DNA from: Cellvibrionales bacterium
Lineage (GTDB): Bacteria; Pseudomonadota; Gammaproteobacteria; Pseudomonadales; UBA7434
DNA: 6,540 nt
Assembly (NCBI GenBank): GCA_003492055.1
Contig: DMZE01000217.1
Location: 1 to 6,540, forward strand
Reading direction: 5' to 3'
Shown here: positions 1 to 6,361 of the stretch, piece after piece
How positions within the stretch are numbered: the first letter of the stretch is position 1
Layout: each line of letters begins with the position of its first letter
Translations under genes and position numbers: made by a program
Notes under the pieces: model-generated
What the model saw: the letters and a program-made list of their open reading frames with translations, nothing else
The model's database searches: none
What the model was told of the DNA's origin: nothing

Positions 1-912
1 GTCGGTGGTATACGCATGATGGGCGTGAGTAATTTATTAGTACGAGGTAATCACCTTCACGATATTTTCAGCCAGCAATCATCCGAAGATAAAGTATTTT
101 TTACTGATGGTCGCGGCCTTGATAATATTTTAATTGAGGACAATCAATTCGAAGCATTAGATACTGGCGTGGCAATTAATGCGCAGGGCATAGGCAGTAG
201 TACATTTTCCTTAGAACGACAAGAAAGCGTGACCGGTATTCAAATAGCGAATAATGTTTTTAATCATGTTGGCCACTCAATTGATCTGCACACCGCGATT
301 TCCGATGCCTCCTCAAGCGATAAAATAATGACCGGCTTATTTTCTGACCTCGATATTTATGGCAACACATTTAATCAGGTAGATTCCGCATTAGTCGTCG
401 ACACAGGTAAAAGCCTGTATCCATCAAAAAGTGTTTGTGTCTTTAACAATACAATTATTAATACGCTTTCATCATCTCTCGTATTAACCAGCGTACGTGA
501 AACAGAAATATTTAATAACATATTCTCTATGCCGCAAAGCACATTATTAGAAACCAACATTGCAACCGCTAATACATCGCAAAATAATCTTAGGTATGTC
601 GACAACAATCTTTTTTGGAATTTTAGCACCTTATCTTGGCGCTTAAGCAAGGGCGGTGCTGCAGATACCACTTACCCTGACCTTGTAAGCTGGAATATGG
701 CTTCTTCTCATCCTGAGCTTGAGGCAAACCCTGATATAAATGCTCTGCTTGATGATCCTGAGTTTATTGACCCAGGTAGTGCAAACTATCAATTATCACC
801 AACTTCAGCTGCACTTCTTGCAGGGCGTTTTGGTATGTCAGTTGGCGCAGACTTTAGCTTCCCTGAAAATGCTGATGCCATTGTTAATGCTTGTATACAG
901 CGAACATTTTAA
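1..912 (+). CDS. Right-handed parallel beta-helix protein, C-terminal part (5' end outside window)
   Basis: The frame is open from base 1, so the first ATGs (16 and 19) are probably internal and 303 residues of a longer protein are visible. The sequence shows short repeated coils with an N-N-x-F or N-x-F asparagine pattern: about residues 42-51 (IEDNQF), 79-90 (IANNVF), 116-127 (YGNTF), 145-155 (FNNTI), 167-177 (FNNIF) and 196-207 (DNNLF). This is the look of a right-handed parallel beta-helix. It is followed by a closing segment at about 251-275 (DDPEFIDPGSANYQLSPTS) that resembles the common C-terminal end of secreted beta-helix proteins (D-P-x-F-x-D-P ... L-x-P-x-S). Many such proteins are exported polysaccharide lyases or surface proteins. 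No catalytic site can be assigned here, and the signal peptide would be off-window. The stop is only 7-28 bases before the receptor gene, so co-transcription is likely. Fold is fairly sure, function unknown. Confidence 0.8.
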   Translation, partial: VGGIRMMGVSNLLVRGNHLHDIFSQQSSEDKVFFTDGRGLDNILIEDNQFEALDTGVAINAQGIGSSTFSLERQESVTGIQIANNVFNHVGHSIDLHTAISDASSSDKIMTGLFSDLDIYGNTFNQVDSALVVDTGKSLYPSKSVCVFNNTIINTLSSSLVLTSVRETEIFNNIFSMPQSTLLETNIATANTSQNNLRYVDNNLFWNFSTLSWRLSKGGAADTTYPDLVSWNMASSHPELEANPDINALLDDPEFIDPGSANYQLSPTSAALLAGRFGMSVGADFSFPENADAIVNACIQRTF

Positions 913-940
913 CTATGGCATGTTTAATAAGTTCATTATT

Positions 941-3319
941 ATGAAAATTACTCACAGCGAGAAAAACACCATTTTTAATAAAACGGATTATCCGCGTAGC
1001 ACTTTTATACAAAGCACTTTTATAAGTAGCATTTCTATAAGTAGCGCTTCTATAAAAAGCACTCTAGGCTCCATTTCAATACTCTTTTGCTTGCTTTTAT
1101 GTTCAAGCTTTTACGCGCATAAAGTATTGGCCGAAAGCGCAGCCGATACCGCTTCTAAAACTGCCACACAAAAAGTCATTAAAGAAGTGATTGTCGAAGC
1201 AAATAAAAATGCTATTGCTACCGAATTTGGTTTAAGCACTTTTGAACTCAGTGGCGATGAACTAACGACAAAAATGGGGGCGACGCTGGGCGAAACATTA
1301 GCCAACGAACCTGGAGTGCATAACGCCTCTTATGGTCCCGGTGTTGGTCTACCCGTCTTAAGAGGACTTTCGGGCGTTCGCATTCGTTTAAGTGAAGACG
1401 GTATTGGTGCTTGGGACGCCTCGTCTATTAGTCCGGACCATGCAACCGCTATTGAACCTGCCATTGCAGAAAGCATTCGAGTTATTAAAGGTCCTGCTAC
1501 GGTATTACATGGCAATAATGCGATTGGAGGAACCGTAGAAGTTAATCATGGCCGTATCGCAGAATCCTTAAACAATGAAGCCTTTAGCTCTATCATAGAG
1601 ACGAGTAAAGAGCTGGTAAATACGCATGCACGAGAATCTTATATCGGTAAAACCCGTGCAGAGTTTGGCAAAGTAGTCTTTCAATTTGATGGCTTTATAC
1701 GAACCGCCGACGACATGAGTATTCCCGGCGTCGCCATTCAAGAACAAGCCATTGAAGAAGTGTTTGGCATAAGCAATTCAGATAATACTTTTGCCACGGT
1801 GCTCAATACCGATGCAAAATCAGAGGCCGCTTCACTAGCACTTAGTTATGTTGAAGATACTTTTTTTATTGGTGTATCCAGCACTGCTATTAATAAGCAA
1901 TATGGCATACCACCTGGTGCACATACCGAAGCAGCCGATTCACCAGGCCATAGTCATAGCCATCCTGTCGGCGACAATATTGCTATTCAACCACGCATAC
2001 GCATTAATCTTGAGCAAGAACGGCATCTACTTAAACTAGGTGGCCAGCTTAATATAAAGGGTTTAGAAAGCTATCGCCTGACCGTAGGCGCTATAGAATA
2101 TACCCATATAGAAAAAGAAAATCCTACTCCCGGCAGTACTGCAATTAATGGTACGCGCTTTTATAATGATGTTGTAGAAGTAAAGTCCGAGATAGATCAT
2201 AGCCTATTTAATTTTACTAGCGCCGAGCATAATGGCCGAATGGGCATGCAATGGGTTAATAGAAAATTTATGGCTGAAAGCGAAATGGAGATAGGCGGTG
2301 AAGACTTTATTCCCAAAACTGACCAGCAATCCTTTGGCGTATTTTCATATGAGCAGTTTGTTTTAAACCGTGCGAGTATTGAGCTAGGTGCTCGATACGA
2401 ATGGCAAAAACTGTCTCAACGTCAAGCCACCGCAGCTTTATTACCGAGTAACTTGCGATTTATCCATAAGCCGCTGACTTACCAAACTTACACACTTTCT
2501 TCGGCATTTACTTTTGATGTATCGAATGAACACAGCCTAATTCTAAATATAAACTCTGTACAGCGCGCACCAGAAATACAAGAACTATTATCTCTAGGCT
2601 CGCACCTTGCAACACGCAGCTACGACATTGGTCTATTAATTGGCGCTAACAATCCAACGCCAGAGCCAGAAAAGTTTAATGGTTTTGAAACGCGCTGGGA
2701 ATGGCGCAGTGATTTTGGCGAAATGAATACCGCCGTATTTTATACTGAAGCCAAGGATTTTATTTATCAGAAAAAGCGAGATATAAATGGCTTATTTGAT
2801 ATTGCCGACCAACAATTCCGTAACGCCTGCGTACGCTTAGAAGAATGTATTGCCGTATTTGATTACACTCAAGATAACGTCACGCTATCAGGTTATGAAT
2901 GGCAATGGGCGTTGCCGCCGGTAGCGTTCTTAGGCGGTGATTTTCAAGTTGAGTTATTTGCCGATTATGTACGAGGTAAGCTGCCTAACAATAAAAATTT
3001 GCCGCGTATACCACCGCGTAGACAAGGTATTATTTTAAACTGGAACAATAATAATATTAGTTCTGAAATTAGCTACAGCTATGTTTCAAAACAAGATCAG
3101 GCCGGTGACAATGAAACTAAAACAGCGGCCTATAAACTGTTGAATGCCAATTTAAACTATACCTTTCACATTGACGAGGCGAACCATAAAGACATTATGG
3201 TGTTCTTGAAAATGAAAAATTTATTAAATGAAGATATTCGCAAATCAACATCGTTTTTACGTAATTTCACCCCAGAACCCGGCAGAGAAATATCGTTAGC
3301 CATGCGCTTCCAATTTTAA
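941..3319 (+). CDS. TonB-dependent outer-membrane receptor with His-rich loop, ZnuD-like
   Basis: Predicted 792-aa TonB-dependent receptor that would take a metal or metal complex across the outer membrane using TonB energy. A long, basic, Ser/Thr-rich N-region precedes a hydrophobic core (about 45-56, ILFCLLLC) and a likely cleavage after VLA (64). The plug follows, with GETLANEPGV (117-126), VLRGLSGVRIRL (139-150) and the typical VIKGPATVLHGNNAIGGTVEV (181-201). A 22-strand-type barrel makes up the rest, ending in MRFQF with terminal Phe. Residues 328-341 form a His-rich loop (H328, H337, H339, H341; GHSHSHP), and the end NLLNEDIRKSTSFLRNF...PGR is like that of the ZnuD zinc-receptor group, hence the zinc call (inference from memory of the family). 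Start: ATG 941 (MKI) is preferred over in-frame ATG 920; neither has a clear Shine-Dalgarno. The beta-helix gene ends just upstream and the next gene begins 4 bases downstream, suggesting an operon. Confidence 0.88.
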   Translation: MKITHSEKNTIFNKTDYPRSTFIQSTFISSISISSASIKSTLGSISILFCLLLCSSFYAHKVLAESAADTASKTATQKVIKEVIVEANKNAIATEFGLSTFELSGDELTTKMGATLGETLANEPGVHNASYGPGVGLPVLRGLSGVRIRLSEDGIGAWDASSISPDHATAIEPAIAESIRVIKGPATVLHGNNAIGGTVEVNHGRIAESLNNEAFSSIIETSKELVNTHARESYIGKTRAEFGKVVFQFDGFIRTADDMSIPGVAIQEQAIEEVFGISNSDNTFATVLNTDAKSEAASLALSYVEDTFFIGVSSTAINKQYGIPPGAHTEAADSPGHSHSHPVGDNIAIQPRIRINLEQERHLLKLGGQLNIKGLESYRLTVGAIEYTHIEKENPTPGSTAINGTRFYNDVVEVKSEIDHSLFNFTSAEHNGRMGMQWVNRKFMAESEMEIGGEDFIPKTDQQSFGVFSYEQFVLNRASIELGARYEWQKLSQRQATAALLPSNLRFIHKPLTYQTYTLSSAFTFDVSNEHSLILNINSVQRAPEIQELLSLGSHLATRSYDIGLLIGANNPTPEPEKFNGFETRWEWRSDFGEMNTAVFYTEAKDFIYQKKRDINGLFDIADQQFRNACVRLEECIAVFDYTQDNVTLSGYEWQWALPPVAFLGGDFQVELFADYVRGKLPNNKNLPRIPPRRQGIILNWNNNNISSEISYSYVSKQDQAGDNETKTAAYKLLNANLNYTFHIDEANHKDIMVFLKMKNLLNEDIRKSTSFLRNFTPEPGREISLAMRFQF
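998..1060 (+). repeat. 15-bp tandem repeat inside the receptor's signal-peptide region
   Basis: Four consecutive 15-bp units start at 998, 1013, 1028 and 1043 (AGCACTTTTATACAA and variants), and a fifth begins at 1058 with AGCACT. Units 1 and 2 differ only at the last three bases; units 3 and 4 carry a few more changes. The repeat is in frame and encodes pentapeptides STFIQ, STFIS, SISIS, SASIK and then STLGS, at about residues 20-44 of the receptor, just before the hydrophobic core of the signal peptide. It appears to have lengthened the N-region by slippage in whole codons. Confidence 0.85.
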
Positions 3320-3323
3320 TCTT

Positions 3324-4172
3324 ATGAAAAAAACCTTATATACCTGCTTAATAAGTGTATTTGCAGCAATACAAAGTGCAAACATACAAGCCATTACAAC
3401 ATGTAATGACTTCGGTCATTTCGATTTATATATTAATGTCGACCCACCAGCCAGTGACGGAGGGTCATTACTCATTGATAGCATAGAGCAATTTTCGGTA
3501 GAGGCCAGTACCGGCAGAACCATTGTATCGGCCAACTTTGGCGACTTTCCTGGTGGCCCACATAAAACCGATGATCCAGGTTGGGTAGTTGGTGCGGGTG
3601 ATTTACTCGGCGGTGAATTCCTCTGGTTTCGCGCCTTAGGATCATTGCGTTTTTGGGACAAAGAGCAGCAGCTTTGGTTAGATAACCCACCCAATGAAGA
3701 GCGTGTACGCTATTTTGGCGCTATACCACCCGAAGTCGTTATTAATGGCACCGCCGAAGAGAATGCCTATTACGCTGAAGGTACTATCTGGTCAGCCGAA
3801 GGGCTTGAAGGCCCGCTGGAAGCACCTATAGAGCAAGCCGCCGATGTCGCAATAGGTGACGCAATACATGCGCATTTGGATTTTTGTGTAGAGGATAGCG
3901 CTGGCGACTGTACCATTCCACAATTAGGCTTTACAGGCAGTCCTGCAATAGGCGCTTACTTAATAGAGATTCAGATATTCTCAAATGCGGCAACAGAAAA
4001 TGGCTTGCAACAAAAATATTTTGATTCACCGCCGGTTAAAATATTATTAAATAACGGGTTAGTAGCAGACGAATGCAGTGCAGCAATTGGTGCGCTGGTT
4101 ATACCCAATACGGTGGTTGATGATTCAGAAGCACTACCTGCGGCTGGCGTTTTAATTATGACGGGACCATGA
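3324..4172 (+). CDS. Secreted protein of unknown function, possible metal-binding partner of the receptor
   Basis: A 282-aa protein that I do not recognise by name. Residues 1-23 are a clear Sec signal peptide (MKKTLYTCLISVFAAIQSANIQA), so it is exported. The mature part is mostly beta-type and acidic. It contains GHFDLYINVD (31-40), HKTDDPGW (80-87), an aromatic patch EFLWFRALGSLRFWD (98-112), HAHLDFCVE (182-190) and GAYLIEIQIFS (210-220). The mature chain has four Cys (27, 188, 196, 251) and His at 32, 80, 182 and 184; H182-x-H184 close to C188 could bind a metal, but that is inference. The end (LPAAGVLIMTGP) recalls the beginning of a PEP-CTERM-like sorting tail but stops without the membrane helix and basic end. 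ATG 3324 lies 4 bases after the receptor stop with no Shine-Dalgarno, which suggests translational coupling. Reading as a receptor partner rests on position only. Confidence 0.82.
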   Translation: MKKTLYTCLISVFAAIQSANIQAITTCNDFGHFDLYINVDPPASDGGSLLIDSIEQFSVEASTGRTIVSANFGDFPGGPHKTDDPGWVVGAGDLLGGEFLWFRALGSLRFWDKEQQLWLDNPPNEERVRYFGAIPPEVVINGTAEENAYYAEGTIWSAEGLEGPLEAPIEQAADVAIGDAIHAHLDFCVEDSAGDCTIPQLGFTGSPAIGAYLIEIQIFSNAATENGLQQKYFDSPPVKILLNNGLVADECSAAIGALVIPNTVVDDSEALPAAGVLIMTGP

Positions 4173-4534
4173 TCTCGTCAGCTTACGGCGTTAAGTACCA
4201 TGAGCAAAATATTGTTTAGTTTTTTGGGTTCTACTATCGTTTAGTCATGAATTATTGCTCTATACCCGCCTGTAATCACCCTTTTGAATAAAGAAATCTT
4301 ATAGCCATAAGCCCTTTGGCCTTTTAGAAATCCTTGTAATTGTATTGCTTAGTGAGTGTTTGAGGCCGCTGTTTTCTGGTTTATGCGGCTATCTGGCCTA
4401 ATAACTGAACTTGTATAATCGCTGTTTGTATTAACACTAATGTTTTAACTTGTTTGTGTGTCCCATAAATACACGTTAAAGTGTTATAGGCAAAATGTAC
4501 AACAACAGCGATAGAGCGGATATAGAGACAGATT
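4173..4534. other. Intergenic gap between the receptor operon and efpL
   Basis: This 362-base stretch has no convincing gene. It holds only weak structures: a 6-bp inverted repeat GAGCAA (4202-4207)/TTGCTC (4255-4260) with a T-run at 4220-4225 in its loop, a small stem-loop CTTAT-AGCC-ATAAG (4298-4311), and overlapping inverted repeats GCCGC (4365-4369)/GCGGC (4385-4389). None is a textbook intrinsic terminator, so where the upstream operon ends cannot be fixed. The last 120 bases carry the likely efpL promoter and leader. Confidence 0.6.
4414..4419 (+). promoter_or_regulatory. Candidate -10 element of the efpL promoter
   Basis: A perfect TATAAT hexamer (context TTGTATAATC) lies 115 bases before the efpL ATG, in a gap where a promoter is expected. 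No good -35 hexamer is present at 16-18 bases upstream, so the call rests on the -10 alone. A dyad at 4431-4448 sits where transcription would start. Confidence 0.4.
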
Positions 4535-5098
4535 ATGAAAGCAAGCGATGTAAAAAAAGGCAATGTTATTGAGCACAATAATGCTGTGTTTCAAGTGAGA
4601 GATATTGAAAAATCTTCAGCGCAAGGCCGCGGTGGTAATGTGACGTATCGGTTTACCATTTACTCTGTCGCTAATGGCAACAAAGTTGATTTAGTTCTAC
4701 GCGCCGATGATGATTTAAAAGAGCTGGATCTTTTACGAAGAGAAAGTACTTTCTCTTATATGGACGGTGAAGCTTTTGTCTTTTTAGATATTGAAGATTA
4801 TTCATCGCATACATTAGATGCCAATGTAGTGGGTGATATGGCTAACTATATTACTGAGGGGCTTGAAGGTGTATTCGTTCAGTTAATCGATGATTCACCT
4901 ATTGCCATTCAAATGCCAGCCACAGTGATATTAGAAGTGGTTGATACACCCCCTGAATTAAAAGGTGGTTCGGCGACTAAGCGAACTAAGCCGGCGAAGT
5001 TGAGTACAGGCATAGAAATAAATGTTCCTGAATACATTGCCAATGGCGATAAGGTACAAGTCTCAACGGTAACCGGTGAGTTTGGCGGGCGGGCATAA
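4535..5098 (+). CDS. efpL: Elongation factor P-like protein EfpL (YeiP)
   Basis: A 187-aa EF-P paralogue that relieves ribosomes stalled at proline-rich motifs by binding near the peptidyl-tRNA in the cytoplasm. It has the three-domain EF-P layout: an N-terminal KOW-like domain (about 1-62, [16 protein letters not shown]...), a central OB domain (about 65-125, with [17 protein letters not shown]) and a C-terminal OB domain with the family signature around 150-185 ([21 protein letters not shown]). It is EfpL rather than canonical EF-P because the tip loop reads [10 protein letters not shown], with Arg32 where EF-P has the modifiable Lys in a KPGKG-type loop. This aligns with the ARGAATLY loop of E. 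coli YeiP as I recall it. Length matches the family (about 190 aa). ATG 4535 is preceded by only a weak purine stretch (TATAGAGACAG). The isomerase gene begins at or just inside its 3' end. Confidence 0.92.
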   Translation: MKASDVKKGNVIEHNNAVFQVRDIEKSSAQGRGGNVTYRFTIYSVANGNKVDLVLRADDDLKELDLLRRESTFSYMDGEAFVFLDIEDYSSHTLDANVVGDMANYITEGLEGVFVQLIDDSPIAIQMPATVILEVVDTPPELKGGSATKRTKPAKLSTGIEINVPEYIANGDKVQVSTVTGEFGGRA

Positions 5099-5099
5099 A

Positions 5100-5873
5100 T
5101 TGAAAATAAATAAATTTATTAGGAATGTTATTGATTGTTTTTATCGAACGATTGATAGCCTTGTATGCGCCGCCGCGCTGATAGTTGCACGCGTTTTTCT
5201 GATATGTTTATTTGTCAATATTGCTATTGTTAAAGCAGAACCCACAGTGCTTCTAGATACCAATATGGGCGTTATAGAAATTAATTTACGTCCAGATGTT
5301 GCGCCTATACATGTCGAGAATTTTTTACAGTATGTGAATGATGGCGATTATAACAACAGCTTTATTCATCGCAGTATTGCTGGCTTTATTGTGCAGGGCG
5401 GTGGTTTCACCTTTATAAATCAACTCTTTGATTATGTACCCGTTGATCCAGCCATCGTTAATGAATTTGCATTATCCAATGTGCGCGGCACTGTCGCCAT
5501 GGCTAAAGTAGGCAGTGATCCAAATAGTGCAACCAGCCAGTGGTTTATTAACTTAGCCGACAATGCTGCAAATCTTGATTTCCAAAATGGTGGCTTCACA
5601 GTGTTTGGCGAGGTGGTTGTAGGTATGGACGTGGCCGATGCTATTGCTGCGCTACCCATTGTTAATTTTGGACCGCCCATTGGCTCTGCGCTTCCTATGC
5701 GGAATATGCCTTATGCAACGCCAGTTGATTGGGGCAGCCATTTAGTCATCATTAATGAGGCAGAACAAAAAGGTTTGTTTATTCCGATGTTACCTAATTT
5801 ATTTTATGGATTTTTAGCGGTGTTTATTTTTATTGTTGGTCATAAAATTAGAGTCCGAAAAAAGAGCCAATAA
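5100..5873 (+). CDS. Exported cyclophilin-type peptidyl-prolyl cis-trans isomerase with C-terminal membrane tail
   Basis: A 257-aa cyclophilin predicted to catalyse proline isomerisation during protein folding in the periplasm. A long basic/hydrophobic N-terminus (core about 22-44) ends in a likely cleavage site VKA at 44-46. The cyclophilin domain spans about 48-222 with VLLDTNMGVIEINLRPDVAP, FIHRSIAGFIVQGG (catalytic Arg91, Phe96, Gln99), RGTVAMAK (130-136), SATSQWFIN (Gln147, Phe149) and FTVFGEVVVGMDV (166-178). The position of human Trp121 lacks Trp, as in many bacterial members. Unusually, residues 234-247 form a hydrophobic segment (LFYGFLAVFIFIVG) followed by HKIRVRKKSQ, a membrane anchor or sorting-like tail. 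TTG 5100 is preferred: it lies 1 base after the efpL stop, has GGGCGGG six bases upstream and gives MKINKF. GTG 5076, inside efpL, is the alternative. Confidence 0.87.
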   Translation: MKINKFIRNVIDCFYRTIDSLVCAAALIVARVFLICLFVNIAIVKAEPTVLLDTNMGVIEINLRPDVAPIHVENFLQYVNDGDYNNSFIHRSIAGFIVQGGGFTFINQLFDYVPVDPAIVNEFALSNVRGTVAMAKVGSDPNSATSQWFINLADNAANLDFQNGGFTVFGEVVVGMDVADAIAALPIVNFGPPIGSALPMRNMPYATPVDWGSHLVIINEAEQKGLFIPMLPNLFYGFLAVFIFIVGHKIRVRKKSQ

Positions 5874-5925
5874 ATTTCCAGTTGTAAATCAGCCTTTGGC
5901 TTCACAAAAGCGATTATTGAGAGGC

Positions 5926-5952
5926 CAAGGTATTATATGTCGATAAACCTTG
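5926..5952. other. Bulged 10-bp stem-loop downstream of the isomerase gene
   Basis: CAAGGT (5926-5931) pairs with ACCTTG (5947-5952), and after one bulged A (5932) TTAT (5933-5936) pairs with ATAA (5943-5946), leaving the hexaloop ATGTCG. It lies 53 bases after the stop codon. No T-run follows on either strand, so it is not a standard intrinsic terminator. It could protect the mRNA 3' end or be a DNA operator. Confidence 0.45.
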
Positions 5953-6018
5953 AGTTTATAAACAATAGCACTTTTGTTGTCGCCCCATTCAAACATTAGT
6001 TTAATATTCCTTCCAATT

Positions 6019-6037
6019 AATGTATTTGTATAACATC
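6019..6037. promoter_or_regulatory. Weak Zur-box-like dyad
   Basis: AATGTATTTGTATAACATC matches 14 of 18 defined positions of the gammaproteobacterial Zur core as I recall it (AATGTTATANTATAACATT). The right half TATAACAT is complete; the left half is degenerate. It contains TATAAC (6029-6034), a possible -10, so a bound repressor would block a promoter reading right. The first ORF downstream is the doubtful 53-aa frame at 6087. Confidence 0.35.
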
Positions 6038-6086
6038 AATTAAGAGCAGAATAAGGTATCTAAATTCAATCGCTTAAATAAAATCA

Positions 6087-6248
6087 ATGAAGGCAAAAAA
6101 TGTAAGGCTATTGTTTTCAGGAAATCTGGAAATGGAGTCAATGGAAACGGGGGTAAGACCATTAGGAATATTTTTTGATCAACAGATTGATGAGTTAATC
6201 AATATTTCTACCGGCCCTCTTTCGCAAAGTATTCATATTGATTGTTAG
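6087..6248 (+). CDS. Possible small protein of 53 aa, unknown
   Basis: An ATG-initiated frame (MKAKNVRLLF...) ending ...QSIHIDC. Further in-frame ATGs at 6132 and 6141 allow 38- or 35-aa versions. I recognise no family. The part after residue 22 (GVRPLGIFFDQQIDELINI) reads like ordinary amphipathic protein rather than random AT-rich translation, but there is no Shine-Dalgarno, signal peptide or domain. It could equally be a gene remnant or chance. The Zur-like dyad 50 bases upstream is the only supporting context. Confidence 0.25.
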   Translation: MKAKNVRLLFSGNLEMESMETGVRPLGIFFDQQIDELINISTGPLSQSIHIDC

Positions 6249-6332
6249 TCGATAAAAATTGAATACGATAGAAACATTATTTTTACGTTCAGATTAATTG
6301 TTGAGTATGTACCTTGTGCGCCAAGAGCGGGC

Positions 6333-6360
6333 TTGCTCAAACAATGATATAGTGTATCAT
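6333..6360 (+). promoter_or_regulatory. Candidate promoter for the MerC-like gene
   Basis: TTGCTC (6333-6338) and TATCAT (6355-6360, five of six bases of the -10 consensus) are separated by 16 bases. The -10 lies inside the Zur-like dyad, as expected for a repressed promoter. This would give a leader of roughly 105 bases before the ATG at 6473. The -35 is weak. Confidence 0.4.
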
Positions 6361-6361
6361 T
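6343..6361. promoter_or_regulatory. Zur-box-like operator upstream of the MerC-like gene
   Basis: AATGATATAGTGTATCATT is a 19-bp dyad with perfect 7-bp arms (AATGATA/TATCATT) around TAGTG. It matches 15 of 18 defined positions of the Zur core as I recall it for gammaproteobacteria (AATGTTATANTATAACATT). Zur, when zinc-loaded, would cover the overlapping -10 and repress the gene to the right. Other Fur-family operators are related dyads, so Fur cannot be ruled out by eye, but the half-site and spacing fit Zur better. Confidence 0.6.

Larger units (their letters stand above)
5874..6086. other. Intergenic gap after the isomerase gene
   Basis: About 210 bases, AT-rich, without a supported gene. 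It contains a minimal hairpin AGCC-TTT-GGCT (5891-5901) with no T-run, a larger bulged stem-loop at 5926-5952, a 10-bp perfect palindrome GTTTATAAAC (5954-5963), and a Zur-like dyad at 6019-6037. The last two stem-loops and the Zur-like dyad are the only structured elements seen. Confidence 0.55.

Noticed and set aside
888..912. Zur-like half-sites AATG...ACATT just before the receptor gene
   Set aside because: The arms are spaced over 23 bases with a GTATAC centre and do not match the 19-bp Zur core; the site lies in the coding end of the beta-helix gene.
740..940. Upstream extension of the receptor frame to ATG 740
   Set aside because: It would overlap the beta-helix gene by 173 bases, and the added residues resemble no receptor N-terminus; starts at 920 or 941 fit gene spacing.
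3416..3694. Minus-strand frames opposite the secreted protein gene
   Set aside because: They lie wholly within a gene with a clear signal peptide and operon spacing, and show no domain features.
4202..4260. Inverted repeat with T-run as terminator of the receptor operon
   Set aside because: The T-run lies in the loop rather than after the stem, and the 6-bp stem has a 47-base loop, so it does not behave as an intrinsic terminator.
4480..4498. TGTTATA half-site in the efpL leader as a Zur box
   Set aside because: Only one half fits; the other half (GCAAAATG) does not match, so there is no dyad of the right kind.
4381..4578. Minus-strand frame of 65 codons across the efpL leader and start
   Set aside because: It overlaps the well-supported efpL start and leader, resembles no family I know, and its hydrophobic composition is what AT-rich antisense gives.
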